NCBI RefSeq assembly: GCF_900112895.1
Contig: NZ_FONL01000006.1
Coordinates: forward strand, 53,903-117,902
Direction: 5' to 3'
DNA from: Succiniclasticum ruminis DSM 9236
GTDB lineage: Bacteria > Bacillota > Negativicutes > Acidaminococcales > Acidaminococcaceae
Length of the DNA: 64,000 nt
Shown: piece after piece, positions 18,601-26,060 of the stretch
How positions within the stretch are numbered: position 1 is the stretch's first letter
How the letters are laid out: every line of letters begins with the position of its first letter
Notes under the pieces: model-generated
Told to the model about the DNA's origin: nothing
The model's database searches: none
What the model saw: only the letters and a program-made list of their open reading frames with translations
Made by a program: the position numbers and the translations under genes

Positions 18601-18836
18601 CGGATGATCTTGGCAATGTATTCCAAGGTCAGGGGTTCCATGTACACTTTATCGGCCATGCTGGTATCGGTCATGATGGTGGCCGGGTTGGAGTTGCAAA
18701 GGATGACCTGATAGCCTTCTTCTTTCAGGGCTAGGCAGGCCTGGGTGCCAGCATAGTCAAACTCGGCGGCCTGACCGATGACGATGGGGCCGGAGCCGAT
18801 GACGAGTACTTTTTTAATGTCTGTTCTTTTAGGCAT
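15654..18836 (-). CDS. carB: Carbamoyl-phosphate synthase large subunit
   Basis: A 1060-aa CarB, normal length. The protein is an internal duplication of two ATP-grasp halves: each half begins with a [20 protein letters not shown]-like segment, the second reading [20 protein letters not shown], followed by ATP-grasp motifs ending in [16 protein letters not shown] and [16 protein letters not shown]. The C-terminal MGS-like allosteric domain follows (residues 930-1060). It makes carbamoyl phosphate for pyrimidines and arginine from ammonia delivered by CarA. Its start overlaps the end of carA by 8 bp, so the subunits are coupled. Confidence 0.97.
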   Translation of the reverse strand: [1060 protein letters not shown]

Positions 18837-19929
18837 GGTGCGTACCCCCTTCCTCCATCATGTGGATAAAGCGGTCGAAGAGGTAGGCGCTGTCCTGGGG
18901 GCCGGGGGCGCTTTCCGGATGGTACTGGACGCTGAACACATGGTCTTTTTCACATTTCACACCTTCTATCGTCTGGTCCAGCAGGTTTACGTGGGTTACC
19001 TGCAGGGGCGTATGGCGCATACTGTCCGTGTCCACCGCGTAGGAATGGTTCTGGGAGGTGATTTCGATTTTGCCGGTATCCAGATTTTTCACCGGATGGT
19101 TGCCGCCCCGGTGCCCGAACTTCAGCTTGTAGGTTCTGGCGCCGTAGGCCAGGGAGATGATCTGGTGGCCCAGGCAGATACCGAAGATGGGAACGGTTCC
19201 CAGCAGCTGCCGGATCGTTTCGATGGTCTGGGGCACGTCGGTAGGGTCCCCGGGTCCGTTGGAAATGAAGACTCCGTCCGGTTGCAGTGACCGGATCGTT
19301 TCTGAAGTGGTATCCCAGGGGACGACCGTCACGCTGCAGCCCCGCTTATTCAGGGACCGGACGATGTTCTGTTTCATGCCGCAATCGATGGCGGTTACAT
19401 GGAAACATGCCTGCTCTGCCGGGAATTCCTCCGGGGTTTTCCGGCTTACCCGGGAAACGGCATCGGTGGGGAGGCTGCTTTCCTTCAATAGTTGCAGTCC
19501 TTTTTCCCGCGGGGTGGCGGCATCGGTGACCAGCGCCCTGCGGCTGCCGAAGTCCCGGATGCTCCGGTTCAGTTTACGGGTGTCCACGCCACAGACGCCG
19601 ACAATACCGTATTTCTTCATAACCTCCCCCAGGGTCGCCGCGCTGCGGAAGTTGGAAGGCTCGTCATTGTACTCCCGTACGATCAGCGCCCCGATACTGG
19701 GGTGCGCAGACTCGTAATCCTCTTCCGCCATGCCGTAGTTGCCAATCAGCGGATAGGTCATCACCACGGCCTGATCCGTGTAAGAGGGATCTGAAAGGAT
19801 TTCCTGATAGCCAACCATAGAAGTATTGAAGACGATTTCCAGCACCTTGTCCCCGGATGCGCCGAAGCCGTAGCCGTAGTACTCCTGCCCGTCTTCCAGA
19901 AGGATCTTTCGGTTGAAGTTGATTGCCAT
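18829..19929 (-). CDS. carA: Carbamoyl-phosphate synthase small (glutaminase) subunit
   Basis: A 366-aa CarA that hydrolyses glutamine and channels ammonia to CarB. The N-terminal CPSase domain (EDGQEYYGYGFGASGDK, EIVFNTSMVGYQEILSDPSY) precedes a class I amidotransferase domain with the nucleophile in FGICLGHQII and the catalytic His/Glu in QYHPESAPGP. GAGGCGG precedes the ATG. The gene follows a leader with a terminator only about 30 bp from its start, leaving no room for another promoter. It is therefore expressed by read-through of that attenuator. Confidence 0.96.
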   Translation of the reverse strand: MAINFNRKILLEDGQEYYGYGFGASGDKVLEIVFNTSMVGYQEILSDPSYTDQAVVMTYPLIGNYGMAEEDYESAHPSIGALIVREYNDEPSNFRSAATLGEVMKKYGIVGVCGVDTRKLNRSIRDFGSRRALVTDAATPREKGLQLLKESSLPTDAVSRVSRKTPEEFPAEQACFHVTAIDCGMKQNIVRSLNKRGCSVTVVPWDTTSETIRSLQPDGVFISNGPGDPTDVPQTIETIRQLLGTVPIFGICLGHQIISLAYGARTYKLKFGHRGGNHPVKNLDTGKIEITSQNHSYAVDTDSMRHTPLQVTHVNLLDQTIEGVKCEKDHVFSVQYHPESAPGPQDSAYLFDRFIHMMEEGGTHHA

Positions 19930-19951
19930 AATAGCCGCCTCGTTTTCATTT

Positions 19952-20049
19952 CAAAAAAATAAAGGCGCTCCTTGCCGTACGCAAATTGCACGGCAAGGAA
20001 CGCCTTTGTTATCTATAAAATTGTAACATTGTTACCGGGGCTTTGTCAA
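19952..20049 (-). promoter_or_regulatory. carAB leader: promoter plus ANTAR-type hexaloop hairpin and attenuator
   Basis: On the minus strand TTGACA (20049-20044), 18 bp, TACAAT (20025-20020) predicts a start near 20013. Three bases later comes AAC-AAAGGC-GTT (20010-19999), a 3-bp stem with an AxxGxx six-base loop. Its loop and right arm are also the 5' arm of an 18-bp terminator stem (20007-19990 with 19978-19961, one mismatch) that runs into a T-rich tract. The promoter lies after the regulator gene, so the terminator is inside the carAB leader. A palindrome GTAAC-ATT-GTTAC (20023-20035) lies between the promoter boxes and may be an operator. Confidence 0.75.
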
Positions 20050-20068
20050 ATAAATCATGAATAAAAAT

Positions 20069-20680
20069 TCATTTTCTGCTTTTCTTTTTCCCCGTTTCTT
20101 TTTCGTGTATCTCTGCACTGGCAATCACGGCTTTGGCCACTGCCTTCAGGGAAAGTCGCCGATCCATGCTGAGCTTTTGCATGGCCTGGAATGCATCTTT
20201 TTCTGTAAATTTATACTGATCCATCAGAATGCCCTTGGCCCGGTCCAGCAGCTTCCGGGTTTCCAGATCGTCCTTTGCCTTGTCCAGCGCAGCGTTTAAC
20301 CGCTGGAACGCAGCAAACCGGCTTATGGCGATCTCAATGGCGGGAAACAGTTCCTCTTCCCGGACCGGTTTTACCAGATAGGCAAACACGCCGGAGTTGG
20401 TTGCTTCCTGTACGATTTCCTGCTGGCTGTAGGCTGTGAGCAGAAGAACCGGGGCCAGTTTTGCCTCCCCGATGAGCTTGGCGGCTTCCAGTCCGTCCAT
20501 CTCCGGCATTTTCACATCCATGATGACCAGATCCGGCCGGTATTTCTCCGCAAGGCTAACCGCTATTTTTCCGTTCTCCGCTTCGCTGATAACGGTGTGT
20601 CCGGCTTCTTCCAGCATTTCCCGCAGATCCAGGCGTAATAAGGCTTCATCGTCTGCAATCAGTATCTTTAACGGTTTCAC
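20069..20680 (-). CDS. Response regulator with ANTAR RNA-binding output domain
   Basis: A 203-aa protein made of a receiver domain (residues 1-120; acidic pair DD10-11, phosphorylation site Asp55 in VIMDVKMPEMDG, LVKPV) followed by an ANTAR domain (about 130-190; LDRAKGILMDQYKFTEKDAF, then LSLKAVAKAVI). ANTAR proteins such as EutV, NasR and AmiR bind paired hexaloop hairpins in nascent RNA and prevent termination. It starts at a GTG with GGAGGGG upstream, 16 bp after the kinase gene. The leaders around it carry matching hairpins, which makes it the probable antiterminator of this nitrogen block. Confidence 0.93.
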   Translation of the reverse strand: MKPLKILIADDEALLRLDLREMLEEAGHTVISEAENGKIAVSLAEKYRPDLVIMDVKMPEMDGLEAAKLIGEAKLAPVLLLTAYSQQEIVQEATNSGVFAYLVKPVREEELFPAIEIAISRFAAFQRLNAALDKAKDDLETRKLLDRAKGILMDQYKFTEKDAFQAMQKLSMDRRLSLKAVAKAVIASAEIHEKETGKKKSRK

Positions 20681-20696
20681 TTCAACTTCCCCTCCA

Positions 20697-22211
20697 TTAC
20701 ATATGAATGACTACCCTGGCCACGGTGCCGTTTCCGTCGGTACGCGGCTCCAGGTTGAAAGTTCCCTTTAAATCGGACTGCACGACTGTCTGAACGATCT
20801 TCAGGCCAAGACTCTTGGTCTTCTGCAGGTCAAAACCGGCAGGCAGGCCTACGCCGTCATCTTTCACCAGTAACAGTAAGCGGTCTGTGGTTTCCTTTTT
20901 GGCGTTGCCGCTGTATTGCGCTGCATCTGTTGCCCTGCCGGGAAGTTTGTCCGGCTCTTCGGCGCTTTCGTCCAGCCGGCAGATGGCAGCTGTCAGTGTT
21001 CCCTTTTTCCGGTTTTCAAACCCGTGCTCCAGCGCGTTCTGTAACAGTTCGTTCAGCACGAGGGCCAGGCTGGCCGCCTGCTGGGAAGGAAGCCGCAGGT
21101 TGTCTGCGGAGAACTTCATTTCCAGTTCCAGGTCCGGCGTTTTCATACTGCTCATAACCGTTCGGAAAACACCGTTGCCCAGTTCGTTGATGTCCACCAG
21201 TTCCGTGCCCTGCCCGGAAAGGTACTCATGTACCAGCGCGATGCTGCTGATCCGGTTGATAGAGTCCCGAAGCACGTTTTTAGTTTCTTCCGAAGCCGCC
21301 CTGCGCTGTTCCAATCTCAGCAAGCTGGCGATGGTCTGCAGGTTGTTCTTTACCCGGTGATGAATCTCCCGGATTACCGCTGCTTTTACCCGCAGTTCTT
21401 CATCTTTCAGCTTCAGCTGGGTGACATCTTCGATAACTACAATGATGCGCTCTATACTTCCCGCCGCGTACAGCGGAATAAAACGGAAATCCAGGAACAG
21501 ACCTTTCTTCTGCAGTTCCTGTTCTTCGGCCGTGCCTGTGTACAAAACGTTGTCAATGCCGTTCCAGTTAATTTCTTCACTGCTGGTTCGCCGGCCCACC
21601 AGGTGTCCGACGCCCAGTACACGGTAAATATGCCGGGCCGCATTGTTGGCTGCAAGGATCAGTCCGTCCCGGGCGTTCACCAGCACAAGTCCGTCGATAC
21701 TGGACAGGCGACGGTAGCAGCTGTTAGAGGCATAGTCTGTTTTACTGCCGTGCAGGAAGTCCATGGTGGCGTCCCAGAATACTACGTCGGCTTCCCGGTC
21801 TTCAAAGGCGGCGGTGGCAAAGCAGCGGTTGTGCCCGTCGCAGATGGGATAGACCTTCAGCCGGGCGAACTGGCCCGGCGCAACTTCCCGGAATCCTTCG
21901 GTGACGGTGTTTTCTGTCAGCGCCTGGGTCATCAACGGTTCATCCGCAGCGCGGGTCATCTCTTCCGGTTCCGTGTTTTCCGAGCGGGTAAGGGGTTCCG
22001 CCTGATCGAAGACGCTTAAAAAGCAGATATCTTCTGACGGTTTTGCTTTGTTTTTTCCCGGTGGAGTAGTGGCGGCAGAGCAAAGCTGCCGGCTGCGGTT
22101 CAGGGGCAGAATCAGCGAAATCTTAGCCTGGGCCAGGTCGGCGGCCAGTCCCAGGTTGCTGCGCATGCCGTCCAGGATATCCCATTGTTCCTGTGTAAGT
22201 AATGAAGTCAT
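20697..22211 (-). CDS. Cytosolic sensor histidine kinase, HisKA_2/PdtaS-like, partner of the ANTAR regulator
   Basis: A 504-aa kinase without membrane segments. The N-terminal ~150 residues form a GAF-like sensory region, residues about 165-275 a PAS domain (YRRLSSIDGLVLVNARDGLI; VVIEDVTQL), then a HisKA_2 dimerisation helix with phosphorylated His in REIHHRVKNNLQTIASLLRL (near residue 283). An HATPase domain follows (ALVLNELLQNALEHGF, KDDGVGLPAGFD, LGLKIVQTVV). The layout resembles PdtaS and EutW, known partners of ANTAR regulators. Its cytosolic nature suggests an internal ligand; in this setting glutamine, ammonium or another nitrogen signal is plausible but unproven. The HATPase region holds a low-complexity insert. 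Confidence 0.9.
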   Translation of the reverse strand: MTSLLTQEQWDILDGMRSNLGLAADLAQAKISLILPLNRSRQLCSAATTPPGKNKAKPSEDICFLSVFDQAEPLTRSENTEPEEMTRAADEPLMTQALTENTVTEGFREVAPGQFARLKVYPICDGHNRCFATAAFEDREADVVFWDATMDFLHGSKTDYASNSCYRRLSSIDGLVLVNARDGLILAANNAARHIYRVLGVGHLVGRRTSSEEINWNGIDNVLYTGTAEEQELQKKGLFLDFRFIPLYAAGSIERIIVVIEDVTQLKLKDEELRVKAAVIREIHHRVKNNLQTIASLLRLEQRRAASEETKNVLRDSINRISSIALVHEYLSGQGTELVDINELGNGVFRTVMSSMKTPDLELEMKFSADNLRLPSQQAASLALVLNELLQNALEHGFENRKKGTLTAAICRLDESAEEPDKLPGRATDAAQYSGNAKKETTDRLLLLVKDDGVGLPAGFDLQKTKSLGLKIVQTVVQSDLKGTFNLEPRTDGNGTVARVVIHM

Positions 22212-22260
22212 ACTTTTAATTCCGTTCCATTTTAAGATTTTTGTAAGGTTTACTGTTTAT

Positions 22261-22269
22261 ATTATAACA
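22261..22269 (-). promoter_or_regulatory. Extended -10 promoter of the kinase-regulator pair
   Basis: TGTTATAAT on the minus strand (22269-22261) gives a consensus -10 with a TG extension, 50 bp before the kinase ATG and just after purF. No clear -35 is present. The short leader shows no terminator and no AxxGxx hexaloop, so the pair seems not to attenuate itself. Confidence 0.5.
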
Positions 22270-22301
22270 TAAATGTTGATGACAGGGAGCGCTGACGGGT
22301 T

Positions 22302-23711
22302 TCATTCCCCGCACCAGAATGGAAACGGTTTTGGTTCCGGTATCTCCATCGGATAGTTATTGTCAAAGCAGCCGCTGCAGATGGGAAGGCCCTTTACCAT
22401 TTCCGGCAGGGCTTTCAGGTCCAGATAGCCCAGGGAATCCGCTCCCAGCATCCGGCAGATTCCGTCCATGGAAAGGCGGTTGGCGATCAGTTCCTCTTCG
22501 GATGGGACGTCCGTGCCGAAATAGCAGGGGTGGCGGAAGGGCGGAGAACTGATGCGGACGTGCACTTCTGAGGCTCCGGCATCTTTCAGCATCTGTACCA
22601 GGTTTTTCATGGTGGTGCCCCGGACGATGGAGTCATCCACCAGTACGATGCGTTTTCCCTTTACCGTTGCGGCCAGTACGCTGAGCTTCAGATGTACGCC
22701 GCTTTCCCGTTCTGCCTGAGAGGGTTTGATGAAGGTTCTGCCGATGTATGAGTTCTTATAAAATGCGAAGCCAAAAGGAATGCCTGACTCTAAGGCAAAG
22801 CCTTTGGCGGCAGGCAGACCGGATTCCGGCACGCCGGTCACCAGGTCGGCTGCTATGGGGTGGGACCGGGCCAGAGCTCTTCCGGCGGCGATACGGGCGT
22901 CATATACGTTGATGCCGTCCAGCCTGCTGTCCAGCCGGGCAAAATAGATATATTCAAAGATGCAGTGGGCGCATCTTCCCGTTTGCAGGGAACGATTCGA
23001 TTCTATGCCTTTTTCCGACAGGATTACCATTTCCCCCGGTTCCACATCGCGGATGAATTCCGCATCCACGGCGGACAGGGCGCAGCTTTCCGAAGCCAGT
23101 ATGTATGCCTGGCCCCGTTTCCCCAGGCAAAGAGGCTTTAAGCCGTAGGGATCCCGCAGTCCAATCAGTTTCTGGGGGCTCATGATGACCAGCGCATAAG
23201 ACCCGGATAATTTCCGGGCGGTAGCCAGCACCGCTTCCTGTATCGTTTGGGTATGGACACGTTCTCTGGCAAGGTAAAAGGCGATGACTTCCGAATCGGT
23301 GGTGGTGTGGAACACGGCGCCGTTCCGGACCAGCTCCCATTTCAGGTCGGCCGTGTTTACCAGGTTCCCGTTGTGGGCTAACGCCAGCGTCCCTTTTATA
23401 TAGGAAATGGCCAGCGGCTGGGCGTTCTCCGGACGGGAACCGCCGGTGGTGGAGTAACGCACATGCCCGATGCCCAGATTACCCGGCAGGCTTTCCAGAC
23501 TGTTTTCATGGAAGACTTCACTGACCAGCCCGGCGTTCTTGCGACAGTGATAATTACCCACCGGCCCGCTCGTATCGGAGGTTACGATGCCGCAGGCTTC
23601 CTGTCCCCGGTGCTGCAGCGCCGTGAGCCCGTAATAGATGGAATGGGCTACACTGCCGCCCTCCGGATCCAAAATACCGAAAACGCCGCATTCTTCTTTC
23701 GCTTTATCCAT
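22302..23711 (-). CDS. purF: Amidophosphoribosyltransferase, iron-sulfur type
   Basis: A 469-aa PurF, first committed enzyme of purine synthesis, using glutamine to aminate PRPP. The start at 23711 is chosen because MDKAKEE precedes the nucleophile Cys8 (CGVFGIL), matching the short cleaved propeptide of the Bacillus type; the frame is open further upstream but that is not coding. The PRPP loop is IVLVDDSIVRGTT. Cysteines in RCAHCIFEYIYFARLDS, HPCYFG and ICSGCF match the [4Fe-4S] ligands of oxygen-sensitive enzymes, fitting an anaerobe. It lies downstream of amt with its own promoter and attenuator. Confidence 0.95.
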   Translation of the reverse strand: MDKAKEECGVFGILDPEGGSVAHSIYYGLTALQHRGQEACGIVTSDTSGPVGNYHCRKNAGLVSEVFHENSLESLPGNLGIGHVRYSTTGGSRPENAQPLAISYIKGTLALAHNGNLVNTADLKWELVRNGAVFHTTTDSEVIAFYLARERVHTQTIQEAVLATARKLSGSYALVIMSPQKLIGLRDPYGLKPLCLGKRGQAYILASESCALSAVDAEFIRDVEPGEMVILSEKGIESNRSLQTGRCAHCIFEYIYFARLDSRLDGINVYDARIAAGRALARSHPIAADLVTGVPESGLPAAKGFALESGIPFGFAFYKNSYIGRTFIKPSQAERESGVHLKLSVLAATVKGKRIVLVDDSIVRGTTMKNLVQMLKDAGASEVHVRISSPPFRHPCYFGTDVPSEEELIANRLSMDGICRMLGADSLGYLDLKALPEMVKGLPICSGCFDNNYPMEIPEPKPFPFWCGE

Positions 23712-23798
23712 GTTGCACGCTTCTTTCTGTCCGAACCGTCCGCAGACTGACAGGCTATCCGCCTTGTGATTTCTGCTGCCTGCAAACGCGGCTGTCCG

Positions 23799-23887
23799 CA
23801 AAAATAAAAAAGCAGGCAAAGACGCGAGGTCTCTGTCTGCTTTGACATCTACAACGTTACTTTACCACGGGGCATGCGAAAAGTCAA
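23799..23887 (-). promoter_or_regulatory. purF leader: promoter plus ANTAR-type hexaloop hairpin and attenuator
   Basis: On the minus strand TTGACT (23887-23882), 17 bp, TAAAGT (23864-23859) predicts a start near 23852, just after the amt stop. Five bases later comes TGTC-AAAGCA-GACA (23847-23834), a 4-bp stem with an AxxGxx six-base loop. The loop and right arm are also the 5' arm of a terminator, AAAGCAG (23843-23837) with CTGCTTT (23815-23809), with inner pairs and a T-rich tail. The next 90 bases to purF show no other promoter. Confidence 0.72.
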
Positions 23888-23895
23888 ACTCTCTT

Positions 23896-25701
23896 TTACA
23901 GCGGGTAATCCTGCAACGCATCGAAGCCCTCTTCCCCGGTGCGGATCTTGATCACGTTGTCAATCGTGGAAACAAAAATCTTCCCATCCCCGTATTTACC
24001 GGTGTAGAGGACCTGTTTGGCAACTTCGATGATAATACGGGGTGAGATGGCAGAGACCACGATGTCCAGCCGGATTTTGGGAAGCAGGCGGGAAACAACC
24101 GAGGCGCCGCGGTACATTTCCGCATGACCTTTCTGCAGGCCGTAGCCGTGTACTTCCGTTACCGTCATGCCGGTGATTCCGATTTTCTCCAGCGCATTTT
24201 TCAGAGGCAGGAACCGTTCTTTGGAAGTGATGATGGTAACCAACGAATAGGCATGCCCGTCGGGCGTGACGGGATGCAGCCCGGGAACGGACGGTGCGGT
24301 TTCCCGCTGCGGGTTCAGAACCGGATCCGGTTTTGCGGGTAGGGCCGATGTATCAAAGATATGTTCCGGCGCCGGCATGAAATCCGCATAGGCAGAGGGA
24401 AGGCCGTGTTCTTCAAAGTCCAGCCCGGCAATTTCTTCTTTGGCTGTGACCCGGAGGCCTACCGTAGACTTGATTGTTTTAAATACGATGAAAGCTGCAA
24501 TTGCTACGTACAGAATAACGGAGGCTACGCCAGTCACCTGTGTCATGAAGAAGTGCGGGTCGCCGCAGTAGAGCCAGCCTTCTTTTTCCGCCAGTAATCC
24601 GGTCAGGACGGTTCCCAGGGCGCCGCAGACACCATGCACGGAAATGGCGCCTACGGGGTCGTCGATCTTCAGTTTCTGGTCGATGAATTCAATGGAGCAG
24701 ACAACGGTGATTCCGGCAACGATTCCGATCAGAAAGGCGCCGGGTACGGTCACGAGGTCACAGCCGGCGGTGATGGCGACCAGACCGGCCAACGCGCCGT
24801 TCAGGGTCATGGATACATCCGGTTTGCCGTAACGGAACCAGGTAAAAAACATCACGGTACAGGTCGCAATGGCAGCGGCCATGTTGGTGGTCATAAAAAT
24901 ATGGGCAGCGGACAGGATCGCCTCGTCCCCGGTCAGGCTGACAGTGGAGCAACCGTTGAAGCCGAACCAGGCAAACCATAGGATAAATACACCCAGGGTG
25001 GCCAGAGGCAGGCTGTGTCCGGGAATGGCGTTGACGGAACCGTCCGCGTTATATTTGCCGATGCGGGGACCCAGAAGGTATGCACCGATGCAGGCGCATA
25101 CGCCTCCCACCATGTGTACGGCGGTAGAACCGGCAAAATCGTGGAACCCCATCTGGACCAACCAACCGCCGCCCCAGATCCAGTGTCCGGAAACAGGGTA
25201 GATGAATAAACTGATCAGAATGCTGTAAATGCAGTATGAAGAGAACTTGGTCCGTTCAGCCATAGAACCCGAGACTATGGTAGCTGCGGTGGCGCAAAAA
25301 ACAGTCTGGAAAATGAGGAAAGCCATGACCGGATACCCCGCGTCTTTCCCCACCGTGAATTTCGTCACGAAAAAGTCCGGCGTTCCGATGAAGCCGCCGA
25401 TGTCAGTGCCGAACATGAGTCCGAAGCCGACGATCCAGAAAGCCGGCGTACCCAATGCAAAATCCATGACATTCTTCATGACGATATTACCGGCGTTTTT
25501 AGCCCGGGTCAGGCCTGTCTCGCACATGGCAAAGCCAGGCTGCATAAAAAAGACCAGCGCGGCTCCCAGCAGCACCCAGACGGTGTCCGCGGAAGAATAA
25601 CGCTGGGGTAATGAATCCGCTGCAAAAGCGGAGACCGGTACTGTGGAAAGCCATGTGGCGGCAAAAAACGTTGCCGCTGTTTTTTTACAGAGTTTTTTCA
25701 T
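23896..25701 (-). CDS. amt: Ammonium transporter fused to a C-terminal PII signalling domain
   Basis: About 601 aa. A cleavable signal sequence (to about residue 28) precedes an eleven-helix Amt channel (DTVWVLLGAALVFFMQPGFA, CETGLTRAKNAGNIV, DFAGSTAVHMVGGV, FGFNGCSTV, ISVHGVCGALGTVL). After a loose linker, residues from about 485 form a complete PII domain (VTVTEVHGYGLQKGHAEMYR; TGKYGDGKIFV; IKIRTGEEGFDAL). PII normally plugs Amt when nitrogen is plentiful; here the plug is covalently attached. The T-loop reads YRGASVV where GlnK has YRGAEYS, so the usually uridylylated Tyr51 is Val. ATG 25701 follows GGGAAAGGG; a TTG at 25710 is too close to it. Confidence 0.94.
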   Translation of the reverse strand: MKKLCKKTAATFFAATWLSTVPVSAFAADSLPQRYSSADTVWVLLGAALVFFMQPGFAMCETGLTRAKNAGNIVMKNVMDFALGTPAFWIVGFGLMFGTDIGGFIGTPDFFVTKFTVGKDAGYPVMAFLIFQTVFCATAATIVSGSMAERTKFSSYCIYSILISLFIYPVSGHWIWGGGWLVQMGFHDFAGSTAVHMVGGVCACIGAYLLGPRIGKYNADGSVNAIPGHSLPLATLGVFILWFAWFGFNGCSTVSLTGDEAILSAAHIFMTTNMAAAIATCTVMFFTWFRYGKPDVSMTLNGALAGLVAITAGCDLVTVPGAFLIGIVAGITVVCSIEFIDQKLKIDDPVGAISVHGVCGALGTVLTGLLAEKEGWLYCGDPHFFMTQVTGVASVILYVAIAAFIVFKTIKSTVGLRVTAKEEIAGLDFEEHGLPSAYADFMPAPEHIFDTSALPAKPDPVLNPQRETAPSVPGLHPVTPDGHAYSLVTIITSKERFLPLKNALEKIGITGMTVTEVHGYGLQKGHAEMYRGASVVSRLLPKIRLDIVVSAISPRIIIEVAKQVLYTGKYGDGKIFVSTIDNVIKIRTGEEGFDALQDYPL

Positions 25702-25724
25702 ACGGATCAAGCCCTTTCCCGGTA

Positions 25725-25869
25725 CGAAAAAAGGCGCCTGATTGTGAGCAGTTCACAATCAGACGCCGATGTCTCGTACGTGTTGATTTATAAATATACA
25801 AAAGGTTTGCGTGCTGTTTCCTTTTGCAATTTACAGTTGCATAGTAACACTTTACATGAATTTCGTCAA
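25725..25869 (-). promoter_or_regulatory. amt leader: promoter plus ANTAR-type hexaloop hairpin and attenuator
   Basis: The gene upstream is divergent, so this terminator can only act in the amt leader. A promoter TTGACG (25869-25864), 17 bp, TACTAT (25846-25841) starts the transcript near 25834; a weaker TATATT at 25798-25793 might act closer. The hairpin AGAC-ATCGGC-GTCT (25774-25761) has an AxxGxx hexaloop. Its right side overlaps the 5' arm of a 15-bp terminator (25767-25753 with 25747-25733, one G-U/mismatch) followed by TTTTTT. The terminator loop is ACTGC, which reads ACTGCT if the closing pair opens, again A at 1 and G at 4. Confidence 0.75.
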
Positions 25870-25962
25870 GGAATTTTTAAAAACTGTATCAATAATTCTC
25901 TGCCTTGATCGCAAAGAAAGATCTGGGATGGGCGCATACGGGGCATTCTTTGTGAATTAAGG

Positions 25963-25991
25963 TTGAAACTAACTGTTGCATGTGGTAAAAT
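25963..25991 (+). promoter_or_regulatory. Promoter of the yajC operon
   Basis: TTGAAA (25963-25968), 17 bp, TAAAAT (25986-25991), five of six matches at each box, 70 bp before yajC. It is divergent from the amt promoter; the rest of the 25711-26060 interval is the amt leader and AT-rich sequence. Confidence 0.7.
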
Positions 25992-26060
25992 ATTATGTAA
26001 TTTTGTGTGGCTCTAAAGTTGAAAACACAACCTATATTGATGAAAGCCCGGAGGTGTATG

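Noticed and set aside
23712..23819. Thirty-six extra codons at the N-terminus of purF
   Set aside because: They would move the nucleophile Cys far from the N-terminus and run through the untranslated leader. The ATG at 23711 gives the standard seven-residue propeptide.
25741..25870. A sigma-54 promoter for amt, expected in many nitrogen-controlled amt genes
   Set aside because: No GG-N10-GC element is found; GCAC near 25811 lacks the paired guanines at the -24 position.
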